The notes below the pieces were generated by a model. That model was not told where the DNA came from, ran no database searches, and saw only the letters and a program-made list of their open reading frames with translations. From Robertmurraya massiliosenegalensis JC6 (GTDB lineage Bacteria; Bacillota; Bacilli; Bacillales; Cytobacillaceae): a stretch of 64,000 bases of DNA. Where the stretch lies: assembly GCF_000311725.1 (NCBI RefSeq), contig NZ_HE978519.1, positions 46,457 to 110,456 on the forward strand, written 5' to 3'. Position numbers and translations under genes: made by a program. This document shows positions 41,295-49,581 of the stretch, piece after piece. The number at the start of each line of letters is the position of its first letter. Position 1 is the stretch's first letter.

Positions 41295-42327
41295 TTGGAT
41301 CGCCCCCTTTATTAGCGTCTATTTCTAAATTTATTGTATCATACATAATAACCATCGTACATAATCTCGCATAGAATTCCACAGTTCTTAGGTCTGAATT
41401 ACTAAATCCTTCTTCGGCTTCGGATTGTAAACACAAGACCCCTACTATTTGGTCATCTACTTTTAAAGGAAATCCTAGAATAGAGCCAATAGGAGTAGTT
41501 GGAATATGAAAATCGTTGAAGCGTTCATCATTTTCTACATCTACATTATTTACAATTTCTGCTTCACTAATACTCCATATATGTCCGGCGAACCCTTGAT
41601 TTATTTCGAAAAATCGTTTGGTTACAGATTCAGCATTAATTCTAATCGATTCTGCAATTTCTAGTTTATCTCCATTAACTTTAAAAAGAGAGATTGATTT
41701 ATCAGCTTGGTCTTTTTCAAGAATTGTAACGCACTCAGATAATATTTCTTTTAACATCTTTTTATAAAGTTGCTCGGGCTGTTCTTTATTTAAGTAATTA
41801 TATGAACGTATCAGCCTATTTGCATTATCGTTATGACGTAGCAATACTCTTAATTTTGTTACATAATTATTGATATGTTCGCTTAGATCTTTAACAAGAT
41901 TACGAGAATATTCAAGATTTAATCTTACTTTTCTATATTCAGAATAAAGTCTTTGATATTCTCTTTGTAATCTTAAAGGTCCTTTTTGAAATTTTGCATC
42001 GTAGAAAATATTAGGAAAGCCTGTTACAGAAGTTCCGATTTCAACATTTTCATTAGATCTCCAATGATCCCCCAAGTTTTTAGTAATCCTAAAAATGAAG
42101 TAAATCACTGAAACGAATGTAATGATTTTCATGGCAGAAATATTTTCAATGCTAGTTAAAGCTTTAACACTTCTAACAATTCCCTCTGTTAGTCCAAATA
42201 TGATTACCAGGACTAATGTAAGAGATAAAGCATAACAACCTATCCATTTCCCTATCGAGTATTTTGGTATATTTAAAATGTCTTCTGATTCTAACTCTGA
42301 TTGGTTTTGTTCTAAATTAGTATTCAT
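41266..42327 (-). CDS. Membrane-bound GAF-domain sensor-like protein
   Basis: 353 residues from ATG 42327, which follows AAGGAGG; a longer frame reaches 42381. Two membrane helices (about 34-56 and 65-83), a coiled-coil linker (about 110-190) and a C-terminal GAF domain (about 200-335: GFAGHIWSISEAEIVNNVDVE..., SILGFPLKVDDQIVGVLCLQ). No kinase or cyclase output domain is present, so it may act by protein contact. Its ligand is unknown. Confidence 0.78.
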   Translation of the reverse strand: MNTNLEQNQSELESEDILNIPKYSIGKWIGCYALSLTLVLVIIFGLTEGIVRSVKALTSIENISAMKIITFVSVIYFIFRITKNLGDHWRSNENVEIGTSVTGFPNIFYDAKFQKGPLRLQREYQRLYSEYRKVRLNLEYSRNLVKDLSEHINNYVTKLRVLLRHNDNANRLIRSYNYLNKEQPEQLYKKMLKEILSECVTILEKDQADKSISLFKVNGDKLEIAESIRINAESVTKRFFEINQGFAGHIWSISEAEIVNNVDVENDERFNDFHIPTTPIGSILGFPLKVDDQIVGVLCLQSEAEEGFSNSDLRTVEFYARLCTMVIMYDTINLEIDANKGGDPNGYKNKRKS

Positions 42328-42366
42328 TCTATTAACCTCCTTTTTAATAAACATTTCAACTACGTA

Positions 42367-42402
42367 AATATAGGAGCTCACAAGATAGTCAGCTCCTATA
42401 TT
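42367..42402. repeat. Perfect 12-bp inverted repeat
   Basis: AATATAGGAGCT (42367-42378) / AGCTCCTATATT (42391-42402) with a 12-nt loop. No T-run follows on either strand, so it is an RNA hairpin or a protein-binding site rather than a standard terminator. It lies just upstream of the GAF gene. Confidence 0.7.
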
Positions 42403-42477
42403 ACATACTTTATTTGTTGAAATCTATTGTTTATCCTGCTCTCCAAAATTAATGTCCATTTTCATCGTATTGCGACA

Positions 42478-42666
42478 TTATTCAACTTTCGACAAATCCT
42501 TTTCAAAACTAATTTTGCTAACTATTTCAGTAAGAGAATTAGATAACTTCACAATACACTCATTACAAACAAAAGTCGTTCCGTAAAAATAGGAAATTTT
42601 ATACCCTTCTTTTTCACTTGCACATTCACAACATTCAATTTTCCCTTTAGTTTTTTTGATTTCCAC
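42478..42666 (-). CDS. Small ClpX-type zinc-finger-like protein
   Basis: 62 residues from a GTG start behind AAAGGAGTG; a longer frame overlaps the upstream gene. CCECAS and CNECIVKL form a C4 zinc site, and the spacing and FVCNECIVKLSNSL recall the N-terminal zinc-binding domain of ClpX (FICDECIELC). It may be a stand-alone adaptor-like module; function unknown. Confidence 0.55.
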   Translation of the reverse strand: MEIKKTKGKIECCECASEKEGYKISYFYGTTFVCNECIVKLSNSLTEIVSKISFEKDLSKVE

Positions 42667-42706
42667 CTTAATCACTCCTTTGTTCGCAATATGTTCGTGG
42701 TGTGCA

Positions 42707-43444
42707 TTAAATATCCGCCAAATCGCGTATGATTGCATCTACATGCCAGATAACAAAAATATCTCGATTAGAATGGCTACTCCTGTTATCCCACTTATGG
42801 ATCTCTAAAGAAGGGAATCGATTCTTTAACATTTTAGTTAATAAAGTACGGTTGTTTTGATTGTCAATCAAATCTAGTTTTTCGCTACGAGACTTTTCGA
42901 AATCAGCAAAATCAAAACCCATATCTCTTAAATGCTGAATATGTTCTTCACGATTTCTTTTATCAGAAACAGGAGTTTTGCTGTACATTCCGTAATGATC
43001 TAACATAAAACAAAATTCCAATCTTAAGTTACCGTAAGGAGTAAATCTCTCTTCACTGACATGATTGAAGCCCTCTGTATTCCACCACTTGCTTACTTTA
43101 TCTCTAAGAAATTCGAGTTGCTCACCTAATCCATCAATCGTTCTACTAGAACCTAGCTTTTCCTCTAGCTCACGAATCCTTTGATTTGCTCTCCTGATTT
43201 CCACATAACGTTCTTCTTTTTCTTCTAGTAAATGAGATTTATAATTTAATACTTTTGCTGCTTCACTAAAATAATTTTCAATTAACGAAGGGAGAGTCTT
43301 AGCCATTTCTTCTGTTAAAGATTCTTTCTTAACCCATTCATGTAATTGTCCGTTTGCAAAATGAATATCTTTCAACGCTTTTAATAAGACTGCCTTTTCA
43401 TCCTCACTAAATACAACTACATTTTCTTTCATACCATCAAACAC
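42707..43444 (-). CDS. Unknown 245-residue protein
   Basis: Coiled-coil segment at about 65-100 (NYKSHLLEEKEERYVEIRRAN ...) with a mixed domain before and after (KWWNTEGFNHVSEERFTPYG). GTG start at 43444, or ATG four codons later behind AAAGGGTG. It follows the HNH/XRE regulator and may be under its control. No family recognised. Confidence 0.55.
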   Translation of the reverse strand: MFDGMKENVVVFSEDEKAVLLKALKDIHFANGQLHEWVKKESLTEEMAKTLPSLIENYFSEAAKVLNYKSHLLEEKEERYVEIRRANQRIRELEEKLGSSRTIDGLGEQLEFLRDKVSKWWNTEGFNHVSEERFTPYGNLRLEFCFMLDHYGMYSKTPVSDKRNREEHIQHLRDMGFDFADFEKSRSEKLDLIDNQNNRTLLTKMLKNRFPSLEIHKWDNRSSHSNRDIFVIWHVDAIIRDLADI

Positions 43445-43469
43445 CCTTTCTGTCGTTTCATCTTTCCCT

Positions 43470-44597
43470 TTAACGTTTCTTTGAGAATAAATCTTCTATA
43501 GTTTCACCAAACAGAGAAGCAATCTTTATTCCTTCCTCTATTGTGAAACGACTAATCTCTTTTTCTTTTCTACTATAAGTAGATATGGTTATTCCTAACA
43601 AATCAGCCATATCATTTTGAGTTAATCCATGTTTTTTACGAATTGTTCTAATATCCATAGATTGTTTAGTAGAATCTATTTTATTAGTTAATTTCTCAAC
43701 TTTTCTCTTACTATTTTTAATAGAAGAATCAACAGCTTGTCTTGAAACTTTAAGAATACTAGCTATTTCTCCTAAGCTTTTTCCTGTTTTTCTTAACTTA
43801 ACAATCTTTCTTTGTTTAGATGTCAATAAGTGTAAATAATCATCTAAAAGTGATACAGTACGTTGTCTGTTTTCGATTGTTTTTTGGCGATTTTTTTCTT
43901 GTTTTTTTTCTTTTTTACAAGAGGGACAAATTTGATCAGTGGCAATTGTTTTTTGACCGCATTCTAAGCAATTGACACCTTTTGCCTCTAGCCCTGTCAA
44001 ATTTTTTTTATACAAAAGACTCAATGCTTCTGAAGACGTTGCCCATTGTAAATTTTTCAAGGAAAGATTGTTTTTATTACTATCTTTAAAAATAACCAGA
44101 CGTTTATTTTCAGGGTTAGGAATAAATGCTTTCGCTAATAATTTGTGAACATAAAAGTATCGTTGTTGTCCATTAATGGTTGTGCTAACTGTTTTATATC
44201 CATTAATTTTATTAAATTTGCATTCAATTTTTCCTTTTTTATTTATCCTGAATATCCTACCATTCTTAAAGACTTGGAATAATCCATTTTCTACTATTGC
44301 GGATGGAATATTTTCAAGTTCTTTAGGTATCTGTATTTTTGGGGATGAGAGAATCTCTTTTTTTCTTTCTGGACTTTTTGACAGCTTTTTTTGTTTGTTT
44401 CTCTCCTTAATCAAGCAACCACAGCTTTTTTTATTGCCAGATCGTAGGTGTATAGTTGAGGCTTCTGTTTTATTGCTACACTCACATAAACACAACCAGA
44501 TTTTCCCTTTTTTAGGATCTCTTTTACCTGTATCCTTTAAAACCGTTAGTTTTTCAAAGGTTTGTCCAACAAGGTTATATCCTGCGTTGTTTCCCAT
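43470..44597 (-). CDS. HNH-homing-endonuclease-like protein fused to HTH domains (putative regulator)
   Basis: 375 residues in a mosaic. A Cys-rich segment CLCECSNKT ... SCGCL (about 36-60) is typical of phage/HNH proteins. An HNH_3-like region (about 150-190, YVHKLLAKAFIPNPENKRLV) follows, where the catalytic NHIDGNK is changed to IFKDSNK. Next come a zinc ribbon CLECGQ ... CPSCKK (about 210-225), a sigma-region-4/LuxR-like HTH (about 255-300) and a C-terminal XRE HTH (about 315-372). Loss of the HNH histidine with gain of two DNA-binding domains suggests a domesticated endonuclease acting as a regulator. Confidence 0.7.
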   Translation of the reverse strand: MGNNAGYNLVGQTFEKLTVLKDTGKRDPKKGKIWLCLCECSNKTEASTIHLRSGNKKSCGCLIKERNKQKKLSKSPERKKEILSSPKIQIPKELENIPSAIVENGLFQVFKNGRIFRINKKGKIECKFNKINGYKTVSTTINGQQRYFYVHKLLAKAFIPNPENKRLVIFKDSNKNNLSLKNLQWATSSEALSLLYKKNLTGLEAKGVNCLECGQKTIATDQICPSCKKEKKQEKNRQKTIENRQRTVSLLDDYLHLLTSKQRKIVKLRKTGKSLGEIASILKVSRQAVDSSIKNSKRKVEKLTNKIDSTKQSMDIRTIRKKHGLTQNDMADLLGITISTYSRKEKEISRFTIEEGIKIASLFGETIEDLFSKKR

Positions 44598-44598
44598 T

Positions 44599-44760
44599 TT
44601 AATTATCTCTCCCTTTAGCTTTATTTTTTGAAAAGAAGCCCATCATGACTGAAAAAGTCTCCTGAGGGCTTCCAACTTTTTGGTGAGTTCTTACAGGTAA
44701 AATAAGTTGCAACAAATCAGCTTTACTGTTAATAAAGCTATATGATGAACTTGCATACCA
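44599..44760 (-). pseudogene. Relic of a second dnaN 3' end
   Basis: The minus frame reads SKADLLQLILPVRTHQKVG, matching the end of the intact DnaN at 45380 (GKSDLLQIVLPVRTY-stop). The stop is lost, and the frame continues 25 codons to a TAA just before the 44597 gene. Only about 50 nt show the similarity. It suggests a past tandem dnaN duplication or recombination scar. Confidence 0.6.
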
Positions 44761-44778
44761 TTAGTATTTTTTATTGTT

Positions 44779-45363
44779 TTAGGGCCGTTTGGCAAGGTTA
44801 CGTTGATTACGATATAAGTAACTCTTGAGTTTAGATAATAACGGTATAAAATAGCGTTTTTTTGTTATTTTTTTGACTATTTCTATATGGTTGCTATAAC
44901 TTGATACAATTTCAGAAATTTGATTTATTAGTTCTTGATTTTTTGCCTTTAAAGAAGAGTTATCTTTTTTAAGGTTTTCGTTTTCTTTTTTTAATTTTTC
45001 ATTTTCTTTTTTAAGGTTGTATAGAAGCAACTTTTGGGCTATAGATTCAGTGATTGATAAAAGTTCTGAGATAGTTATAGTTTTCCCATAAGATTCATAC
45101 CAACTTTTCCCCCAATTCTCACCGTCAATTTCTTTTACTTCAAATGAAACGAGGTTCGTTGCAGAATTAAAACACACTTTTATATCACCTTGCCCCCATG
45201 TATTTAGCTCCTGTTTTTGATTAATTAATAGATTTATTGTATTTTCATTTTTGACGATACTAACCTCTTTGTTGTATCTATCCTCAAATGAAATACCGTA
45301 TATTCTATCAATCGCATAAAGTCGAATCGCTTCTAAATTATCCTTATTAAGTATATTTTTCAA
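44779..45363 (-). CDS. Unknown 194-residue protein with C-terminal coiled coil
   Basis: An N-terminal domain of about 110 residues with strand-rich segments, then an extended Lys/Glu/Asn coiled coil (about 112-155, KKENEKLKKENENLKKDNSS) and a basic tail. It sits between intact dnaN and the dnaN relic. Ribosome binding site GGGGAGAG before ATG. No family recognised. Confidence 0.55.
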   Translation of the reverse strand: MKNILNKDNLEAIRLYAIDRIYGISFEDRYNKEVSIVKNENTINLLINQKQELNTWGQGDIKVCFNSATNLVSFEVKEIDGENWGKSWYESYGKTITISELLSITESIAQKLLLYNLKKENEKLKKENENLKKDNSSLKAKNQELINQISEIVSSYSNHIEIVKKITKKRYFIPLLSKLKSYLYRNQRNLAKRP

Positions 45364-45379
45364 AGTATCTCTCCCCTTT

Positions 45380-46510
45380 TTAGTAAGTTCTCACAGGTAA
45401 AACGATTTGCAATAAATCTGATTTCCCTTTTTCGCGTATAACGAATGGCCGCATAGCACCATTGAATTCAATCTCAATTTCATTCCCCATTGTTTTTAGT
45501 GCATCTAACATATACTTAGCACTATATGAGAGTTCGAGATCGTCTCCTTCTAGTGATATTGCAAGCAATTCATCCTTCACTTCCCCTATTTCGGGTGCTT
45601 TAGCAGTTAAATCAATAAACATGTTATCCTTATTTATTGTCATTTTAACTACTTTGTTTTTTGAACTGGCTAGTAGAACGCTAGCTCTACTTAGAGATTC
45701 TGAATATTCCGCTTTATTTAAGATCAATACTGTCTTAGATTGGGTAGGAATAAGTCTAGATGTATCAGGGTAATTCCCTTCCAGCAAACGAGTGTAGAAT
45801 GTTAAATATCTATAACGGAAAATAATTTGAGTTTCTTCTAGGATAATGTCTACCTCTTCGTCAGTGTCCTCTAGAACCTTATTTAACTCAACAAGAGATT
45901 TACCTGGAACAACGACACTCACAGGTTCATTTAGTCCTTTTATGGCTACTTCTCTTCTTGATAATCGGTGACTATCGGTTGCTGTAGCGATCAATACGTC
46001 TGAATCTACTTTCCATTGAACACCAGTAAGAACAGGGCGAGATTCGCTTGTAGATACCGCAAAAACGGTCTGATGGATGAGTTCTTTTAACTTTCTAGCA
46101 GATAGTGTAATCGTGTTTTCATCATCAATGACAGGTAAGCGAGGATATTCCTCAGAGTCTAATCCATTAAGGGTAAATTTAGACTTTCCGCTTTTGATGG
46201 TTGAAACCAAATTATCCACATTGATCTGCAGATCGTCCTTTGGCAACTTTTTAATAATGTCACTAAAGAATTTACCTTGAAGAACAATCGAACCATCCTT
46301 CTCTACTTCGACTAATGTATCTCCGTTCATTTCACAAGGAATGAATGTAGTGATAGAAATGTCCCCATCACTACCAGTCAATTCAATGCCTTTGTCAGTT
46401 GAAGTCAATTTGATTCCAGTTAGAATTGGTAAAGTCGTCCTTGCTGAAACTGCCTTAGACACTTGATTGATTGCAGTTACCATAGTTTCTTTTTGAACTG
46501 AAATTTTCAT
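45380..46510 (-). CDS. dnaN: DNA polymerase III beta subunit (sliding clamp)
   Basis: 376 residues, the normal clamp length, with three repeated clamp folds. It shows SARTTLPILTGIKL, FSDIIKKLPKDDL, TFAVSTSESRPVLTG-like and LEGNYPDTSRLIP segments and the C-terminal IVLPVRTY that closes all DnaN proteins. It tethers DNA polymerase to DNA. A plasmid-borne copy alongside the chromosomal one suggests partly independent replication or recruitment of host polymerase. A terminator-like hairpin lies upstream (46564-46602). Confidence 0.95.
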   Translation of the reverse strand: MKISVQKETMVTAINQVSKAVSARTTLPILTGIKLTSTDKGIELTGSDGDISITTFIPCEMNGDTLVEVEKDGSIVLQGKFFSDIIKKLPKDDLQINVDNLVSTIKSGKSKFTLNGLDSEEYPRLPVIDDENTITLSARKLKELIHQTVFAVSTSESRPVLTGVQWKVDSDVLIATATDSHRLSRREVAIKGLNEPVSVVVPGKSLVELNKVLEDTDEEVDIILEETQIIFRYRYLTFYTRLLEGNYPDTSRLIPTQSKTVLILNKAEYSESLSRASVLLASSKNKVVKMTINKDNMFIDLTAKAPEIGEVKDELLAISLEGDDLELSYSAKYMLDALKTMGNEIEIEFNGAMRPFVIREKGKSDLLQIVLPVRTY

Positions 46511-46563
46511 AATTTCTTCTCTCCCTTAGTTTTAGTTATTTAAACGTTCATTTATTTTTAAAT

Positions 46564-46602
46564 AAAAAAGCCTTTCTTCTTTTAATCGAAGAAAAGCTTT
46601 TT
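46564..46602 (-). terminator. Terminator/attenuator upstream of dnaN
   Basis: AAAAAGCTTTTCTTC pairs with GAAGAAAGGCTTTTTT on the minus strand, followed by T's. It ends the RadC/small-gene transcript or attenuates expression of dnaN. Confidence 0.8.
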
Positions 46603-46616
46603 GATACAGCATTTAG

Positions 46617-46985
46617 TTAAAGCTTAAAATCTGGCACAAGGAAATCTTCAAAATCTGTACTGATTTCCTTTGGTATAAACTCAGATTCAGCTATTGCTGT
46701 TTTGATCCTTTGTTCTATAATTCTTTCTAGTGTTGATGAAAGAACTATATTTTCGTTTACTGTCTCTTGTATGAGGAAATGAGGTACATTCTGAACTGAA
46801 ATTTTGTATCCCATTACGTTCAATTCAAGCACCCTATTAACCGTTTCATAAGGGAACCCTTCTGTATAGGTTGCGACTGCATTACGAACCAATTTTGATA
46901 GATTTCCTCCAGCATACAAGGCAGCTTTAATTTCAGCAGACTGTAATGTCTCTGTTGTTTTAAAATCAATCTCTCTTTTATTCAT
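46617..46985 (-). CDS. Unknown 122-residue protein
   Basis: Starts at ATG 46985 behind AAGGAGG; the longer open frame has no signal. The product is mixed alpha/beta (LSKLVRNAVATYTEGFPYETVNRV), with an acidic end, and overlaps the upstream gene's stop by 8 nt. No family recognised; possible regulator. Confidence 0.55.
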   Translation of the reverse strand: MNKREIDFKTTETLQSAEIKAALYAGGNLSKLVRNAVATYTEGFPYETVNRVLELNVMGYKISVQNVPHFLIQETVNENIVLSSTLERIIEQRIKTAIAESEFIPKEISTDFEDFLVPDFKL

Positions 46986-47442
46986 GAGAATAATCCTCCT
47001 TATCACAAAAACAGACCCTTTTATCAAGATTTTTTGACCATTTCCAATCATGAGAACGTGGATCGTATACTGTTATGATATAAAGCTTATTTGTTTTGCT
47101 ATCTAATGAACAGCATACATGCATCGGTCTATATGTTTTAGGTGCTACTTGTAAATGATACAGAATTGTAAACTGAATGATTCCATTCCCTTTAAAGTAG
47201 CACTCTATTGCCCAACCATTTTGTATTGCGTTTAAAACATTAGTACGAGAAAAAGCTCGATACACCTCTCTCTTACTTTCATGGTTGGTCATAAAAACCT
47301 CTGCATCCCCTTCTTCAAAAGCATCTTGGAAAGATTCAAAGTATGTTTCATACTTATTTAAACTATTTTCCACCATTCTAGCATGTTTTGAAGCTTTTTC
47401 AGAACAGCAAGAACAAGGTATATTTTCTACTGGACAAGCCAA
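46978..47442 (-). CDS. DUF4258-like protein
   Basis: 154 residues from a TTG start behind GGGAGGG. Cys-rich start (ACPVENIPCSCCSEK) and a C-terminal part (RPMHVCCSLDSKTNKLYIIT..YDP) that reads like the DUF4258/BrnT-type fold (HVVVGVDEN.LYIITVYEP). In other settings that fold occurs in toxin-antitoxin and immunity proteins. No antitoxin gene is obvious nearby. A final CFC motif may bind metal. Confidence 0.6.
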   Translation of the reverse strand: MACPVENIPCSCCSEKASKHARMVENSLNKYETYFESFQDAFEEGDAEVFMTNHESKREVYRAFSRTNVLNAIQNGWAIECYFKGNGIIQFTILYHLQVAPKTYRPMHVCCSLDSKTNKLYIITVYDPRSHDWKWSKNLDKRVCFCDKEDYSHE

Positions 47443-47460
47443 TGTAATCCCTCCCTATTT

Positions 47461-47808
47461 TTAAAACGGTAAAGCTCCTTCCTCTTTGCCAGGCCATGAA
47501 ATAGTACTCTTGTGACCTATGAAATTGTAAAAATCACAACGAAACCCTCGATTTTCTTTTTTAGGTAGATCCATTAATAGAGCAACACCATTTTTTTGAT
47601 ACATCCAAATGATATTAGTGAATCTCTCGAAATCAACTAAAACAATGGAATCTTTGTGAGCTTCATATATTCCATATATACAGTTTCCTGCTACTTCATG
47701 AGTTGCTGAAACAATATATTGGTGTAACTCAGAATCCGTTGTTTCGATAAATGTTCCTTTAATCTTCACAAGCATCCATCCCACTCCCACGAATGATTTT
47801 TTTTGCAT
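47461..47808 (-). CDS. Unknown 115-residue protein
   Basis: The ATG at 47808 overlaps the stop of a 21-codon gene (TAATG), so translation is coupled; an internal ATG 11 codons later behind GGGAGTGGG is an alternative. Beta-rich sequence (GNCIYGIYEAHKDSIVLVDFE). No family recognised. Confidence 0.5.
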   Translation of the reverse strand: MQKKSFVGVGWMLVKIKGTFIETTDSELHQYIVSATHEVAGNCIYGIYEAHKDSIVLVDFERFTNIIWMYQKNGVALLMDLPKKENRGFRCDFYNFIGHKSTISWPGKEEGALPF

Positions 47809-47873
47809 TAAAATGGAAAGTCGATCTTTTTTATGAGTTCGTTTACTTCTGCAATAATTGATTCCCAATCCAT
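47808..47873 (-). CDS. 21-residue small protein
   Basis: MDWESIIAEVNELIKKIDFPF with a near-ideal ribosome binding site (AGGAGGG, 6 nt spacing). Its TAA overlaps the ATG of the next gene. Amphipathic and acidic, it may be a functional micro-protein or only a coupling leader. Confidence 0.45.
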   Translation of the reverse strand: MDWESIIAEVNELIKKIDFPF

Positions 47874-47889
47874 TCAAAACCCTCCTAAA

Positions 47890-47927
47890 AAATCAAGCGA
47901 GTAGTCTTAGACTAACTCGCTTGATTT
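47890..47927 (-). terminator. Terminator between radC unit and following genes
   Basis: AAATCAAGCGAGT (47890-47902) / ACTCGCTTGATTT (47915-47927) with T's on the minus strand. The stop codon of the 47912-48094 gene lies inside the stem. Confidence 0.85.
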
Positions 47928-48094
47928 TGTTGATTAGTATCCTGCAAATTTGACTGAATAAAAGATAGGTTCGCTTTCTTCAGTAATTCTTTTTCATTTC
48001 TTTCAATGGCTGCCAAAACAAGTAATGCAATATACGCATTTTTCCCTCCTTTGGACAGCATAGACTGATAAAACTTTCTACAAGGAGTATTCAT
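47912..48094 (-). CDS. Unknown 60-residue protein coupled to radC
   Basis: ATG overlaps the radC stop (TAATG). Helical sequence (GGKNAYIALLVLAAIERNEK) with a Gln/Asn-rich end. No family recognised. Confidence 0.5.
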   Translation of the reverse strand: MNTPCRKFYQSMLSKGGKNAYIALLVLAAIERNEKELLKKANLSFIQSNLQDTNQQNQAS

Positions 48095-48762
48095 TATAAA
48101 TACCCCTTTTCTTTGAGAGAGACGAATTGATTATCACCAATAATAAGACTATCCAACAATTCGATGCCTACGTATTTTCCGACTTCGGCTAATCTTTTTG
48201 AGACATCAATATCTTCTCTACTCGGAGACGGAGACCCACTAGGATGGTTATGACAAACCAAAATTGAGGCAGCTCCTTTTTGTATAGCAAAGCGATACAC
48301 CTCGCGCGGGTGAACGATGCTTGCATTTAAACTTCCTTTAAATACTTCACTTTTGCCGATTACCTTATTTTTAGTATCAAGAGCTACGACAATAAAAACT
48401 TCTTGTTCGAAAAACTTTGTATACATTAAGGCATTGGCAGCATCCTCAGGGGATCTAATGACTGTATCATCTGGAAGGCTCATTCCATTTAGTTTTTTAG
48501 CAAATAGAATACTAGCGAATAATCGTTCTGCCATTGATTTAGAAAATCCCATATTTACAATTTCTACTTCCGTAAGGTTCAATATTTCTCTTACTGATAA
48601 AGAAGAAATTTTATGACAGGATTTTGAATCGGCTGATTTCCCGATGATTAACGCTAATGCTTCTGCAATTCCTGTTTGTTGCTCGCCGTAGTATGAAATC
48701 TTTTCTCTAGCAATCTCTAAAAATGACTTTTGCTCACTATTTATAGATAATTGAACGCTCAT
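48094..48762 (-). CDS. radC: RadC-family JAB/MPN-domain protein
   Basis: 222 residues. The N-terminal UPF0758 helix-hairpin-helix region (VREILNLTEVEIVNMG) and a C-terminal JAB domain with VFKGSLNASIVHPREVYRFA, CHNHPSGSPSPSREDI (HxH plus S/D metal ligands) and LLDSLIIGDNQFVSL. RadC-type proteins are frequent on plasmids and phages; their exact activity (metal-dependent, recombination-linked) is unsettled. Ribosome binding site AAAGGAGAT before ATG. Confidence 0.92.
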   Translation of the reverse strand: MSVQLSINSEQKSFLEIAREKISYYGEQQTGIAEALALIIGKSADSKSCHKISSLSVREILNLTEVEIVNMGFSKSMAERLFASILFAKKLNGMSLPDDTVIRSPEDAANALMYTKFFEQEVFIVVALDTKNKVIGKSEVFKGSLNASIVHPREVYRFAIQKGAASILVCHNHPSGSPSPSREDIDVSKRLAEVGKYVGIELLDSLIIGDNQFVSLKEKGYL

Positions 48763-48849
48763 TTATATATCTCCTTTCCACACTCGACTACCGAAGTGGC
48801 AGTCAGAATGTGCCACCTCGATTTTGAGGGGAAAATAGATTTTATTTTT

Positions 48850-49221
48850 TTAGAAACTAATTAACTTTTCATCGTGTTTTCTAAAATACTGAACACGTTT
48901 TTTTAATAGATTATCAGAGTTCAAAGGAAATTGAATTAATATCGCAGGGTGACGATAGACTGGTACACTCCCATGCTTGAGAATGTGATTGATCATTTCT
49001 TCGCCTCTAGCAACAAATAGAAATTGTCCTGTTCTCCCATAAAGCAAATTTGTATTTAACATGTTTGTTCTACCGTATATTTCCTCGATGTCCTTATGCG
49101 GTATACAAGAGCCTACACGCAATTTGTTATATTTCATGTAGTAGTGATGATGAACGGGAATGTCAAATAGTAAATTTGTAAAAACCTTTGCTTTCTTTTT
49201 AGGTAGTAATCGCATCAACAT
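48850..49221 (-). CDS. Unknown 123-residue protein
   Basis: Basic N-terminus (LMRLLPKKKAKVF) followed by HHHYYMKYNK and a mixed domain with YGRTNMLNTNLLYGRTG. No metal or nucleotide motif is certain. Ribosome binding site AGGAGGG before ATG. A hairpin (GTGGCA/TGCCAC, 48796-48816) lies downstream in the gap to radC. Confidence 0.5.
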   Translation of the reverse strand: MLMRLLPKKKAKVFTNLLFDIPVHHHYYMKYNKLRVGSCIPHKDIEEIYGRTNMLNTNLLYGRTGQFLFVARGEEMINHILKHGSVPVYRHPAILIQFPLNSDNLLKKRVQYFRKHDEKLISF

Positions 49222-49237
49222 ATGTTAACCCTCCTAT

Positions 49238-49513
49238 TTAGCTTGCTTTACTTTGAACATTTTGACGTACCATTTCATGAATGGTAATTTCCCCATTCTT
49301 TAAGCCAATGGTTAAAGTTATTTGTTCACTGAAAGCAGAAATTGTTAATGCATAGATAAAACCGCAAGTATCGCAACATTCCATGAATGTTCCACGCTGT
49401 TTTAAAGCTTGCAAAAACTCACTCTTCTTTGCATTGAAATAACCTTGTAGTTTACGTCCTAAATAAGAAAGGTTGTTGTTGCTAGATTTGATCTTCTCCA
49501 TATTTTTAGTCAC
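49238..49513 (-). CDS. Unknown 91-residue protein
   Basis: GTG start at 49513 or ATG at 49501; neither has an adjacent ribosome binding site, and the only GGGAGG lies on the far side of hairpin H5. The product has MECCDTCGFIYAL, a partial Cys site, then a strand-rich region. No family recognised. Confidence 0.45.
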   Translation of the reverse strand: MTKNMEKIKSSNNNLSYLGRKLQGYFNAKKSEFLQALKQRGTFMECCDTCGFIYALTISAFSEQITLTIGLKNGEITIHEMVRQNVQSKAS

Positions 49514-49562
49514 TCTAACGTAACATTGGGCAAAGCCCTTGATGTTGCTAGAGCTTCCTCCC
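49513..49562 (-). other. Intergenic hairpin element H5
   Basis: On the minus strand GGGAGGAAG is followed by a long stem: CTCTA, AACAT and GGGC pair with TAGAG, ATGTT and GCCC. The stem ends directly at the GTG of the next gene, so folding would bring the Shine-Dalgarno-like GGGAGG next to the start codon. Confidence 0.6.
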
Positions 49563-49581
49563 TTCGTTTGTTTAGAATGAA

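Noticed and set aside
44740..44760. AATAAAGCTATAT resembling the 5' end of the structured RNA (possible third copy)
   Set aside because: Only about 13 nt match and the flanking sequence is explained by the dnaN relic; none of the other RNA blocks follow.
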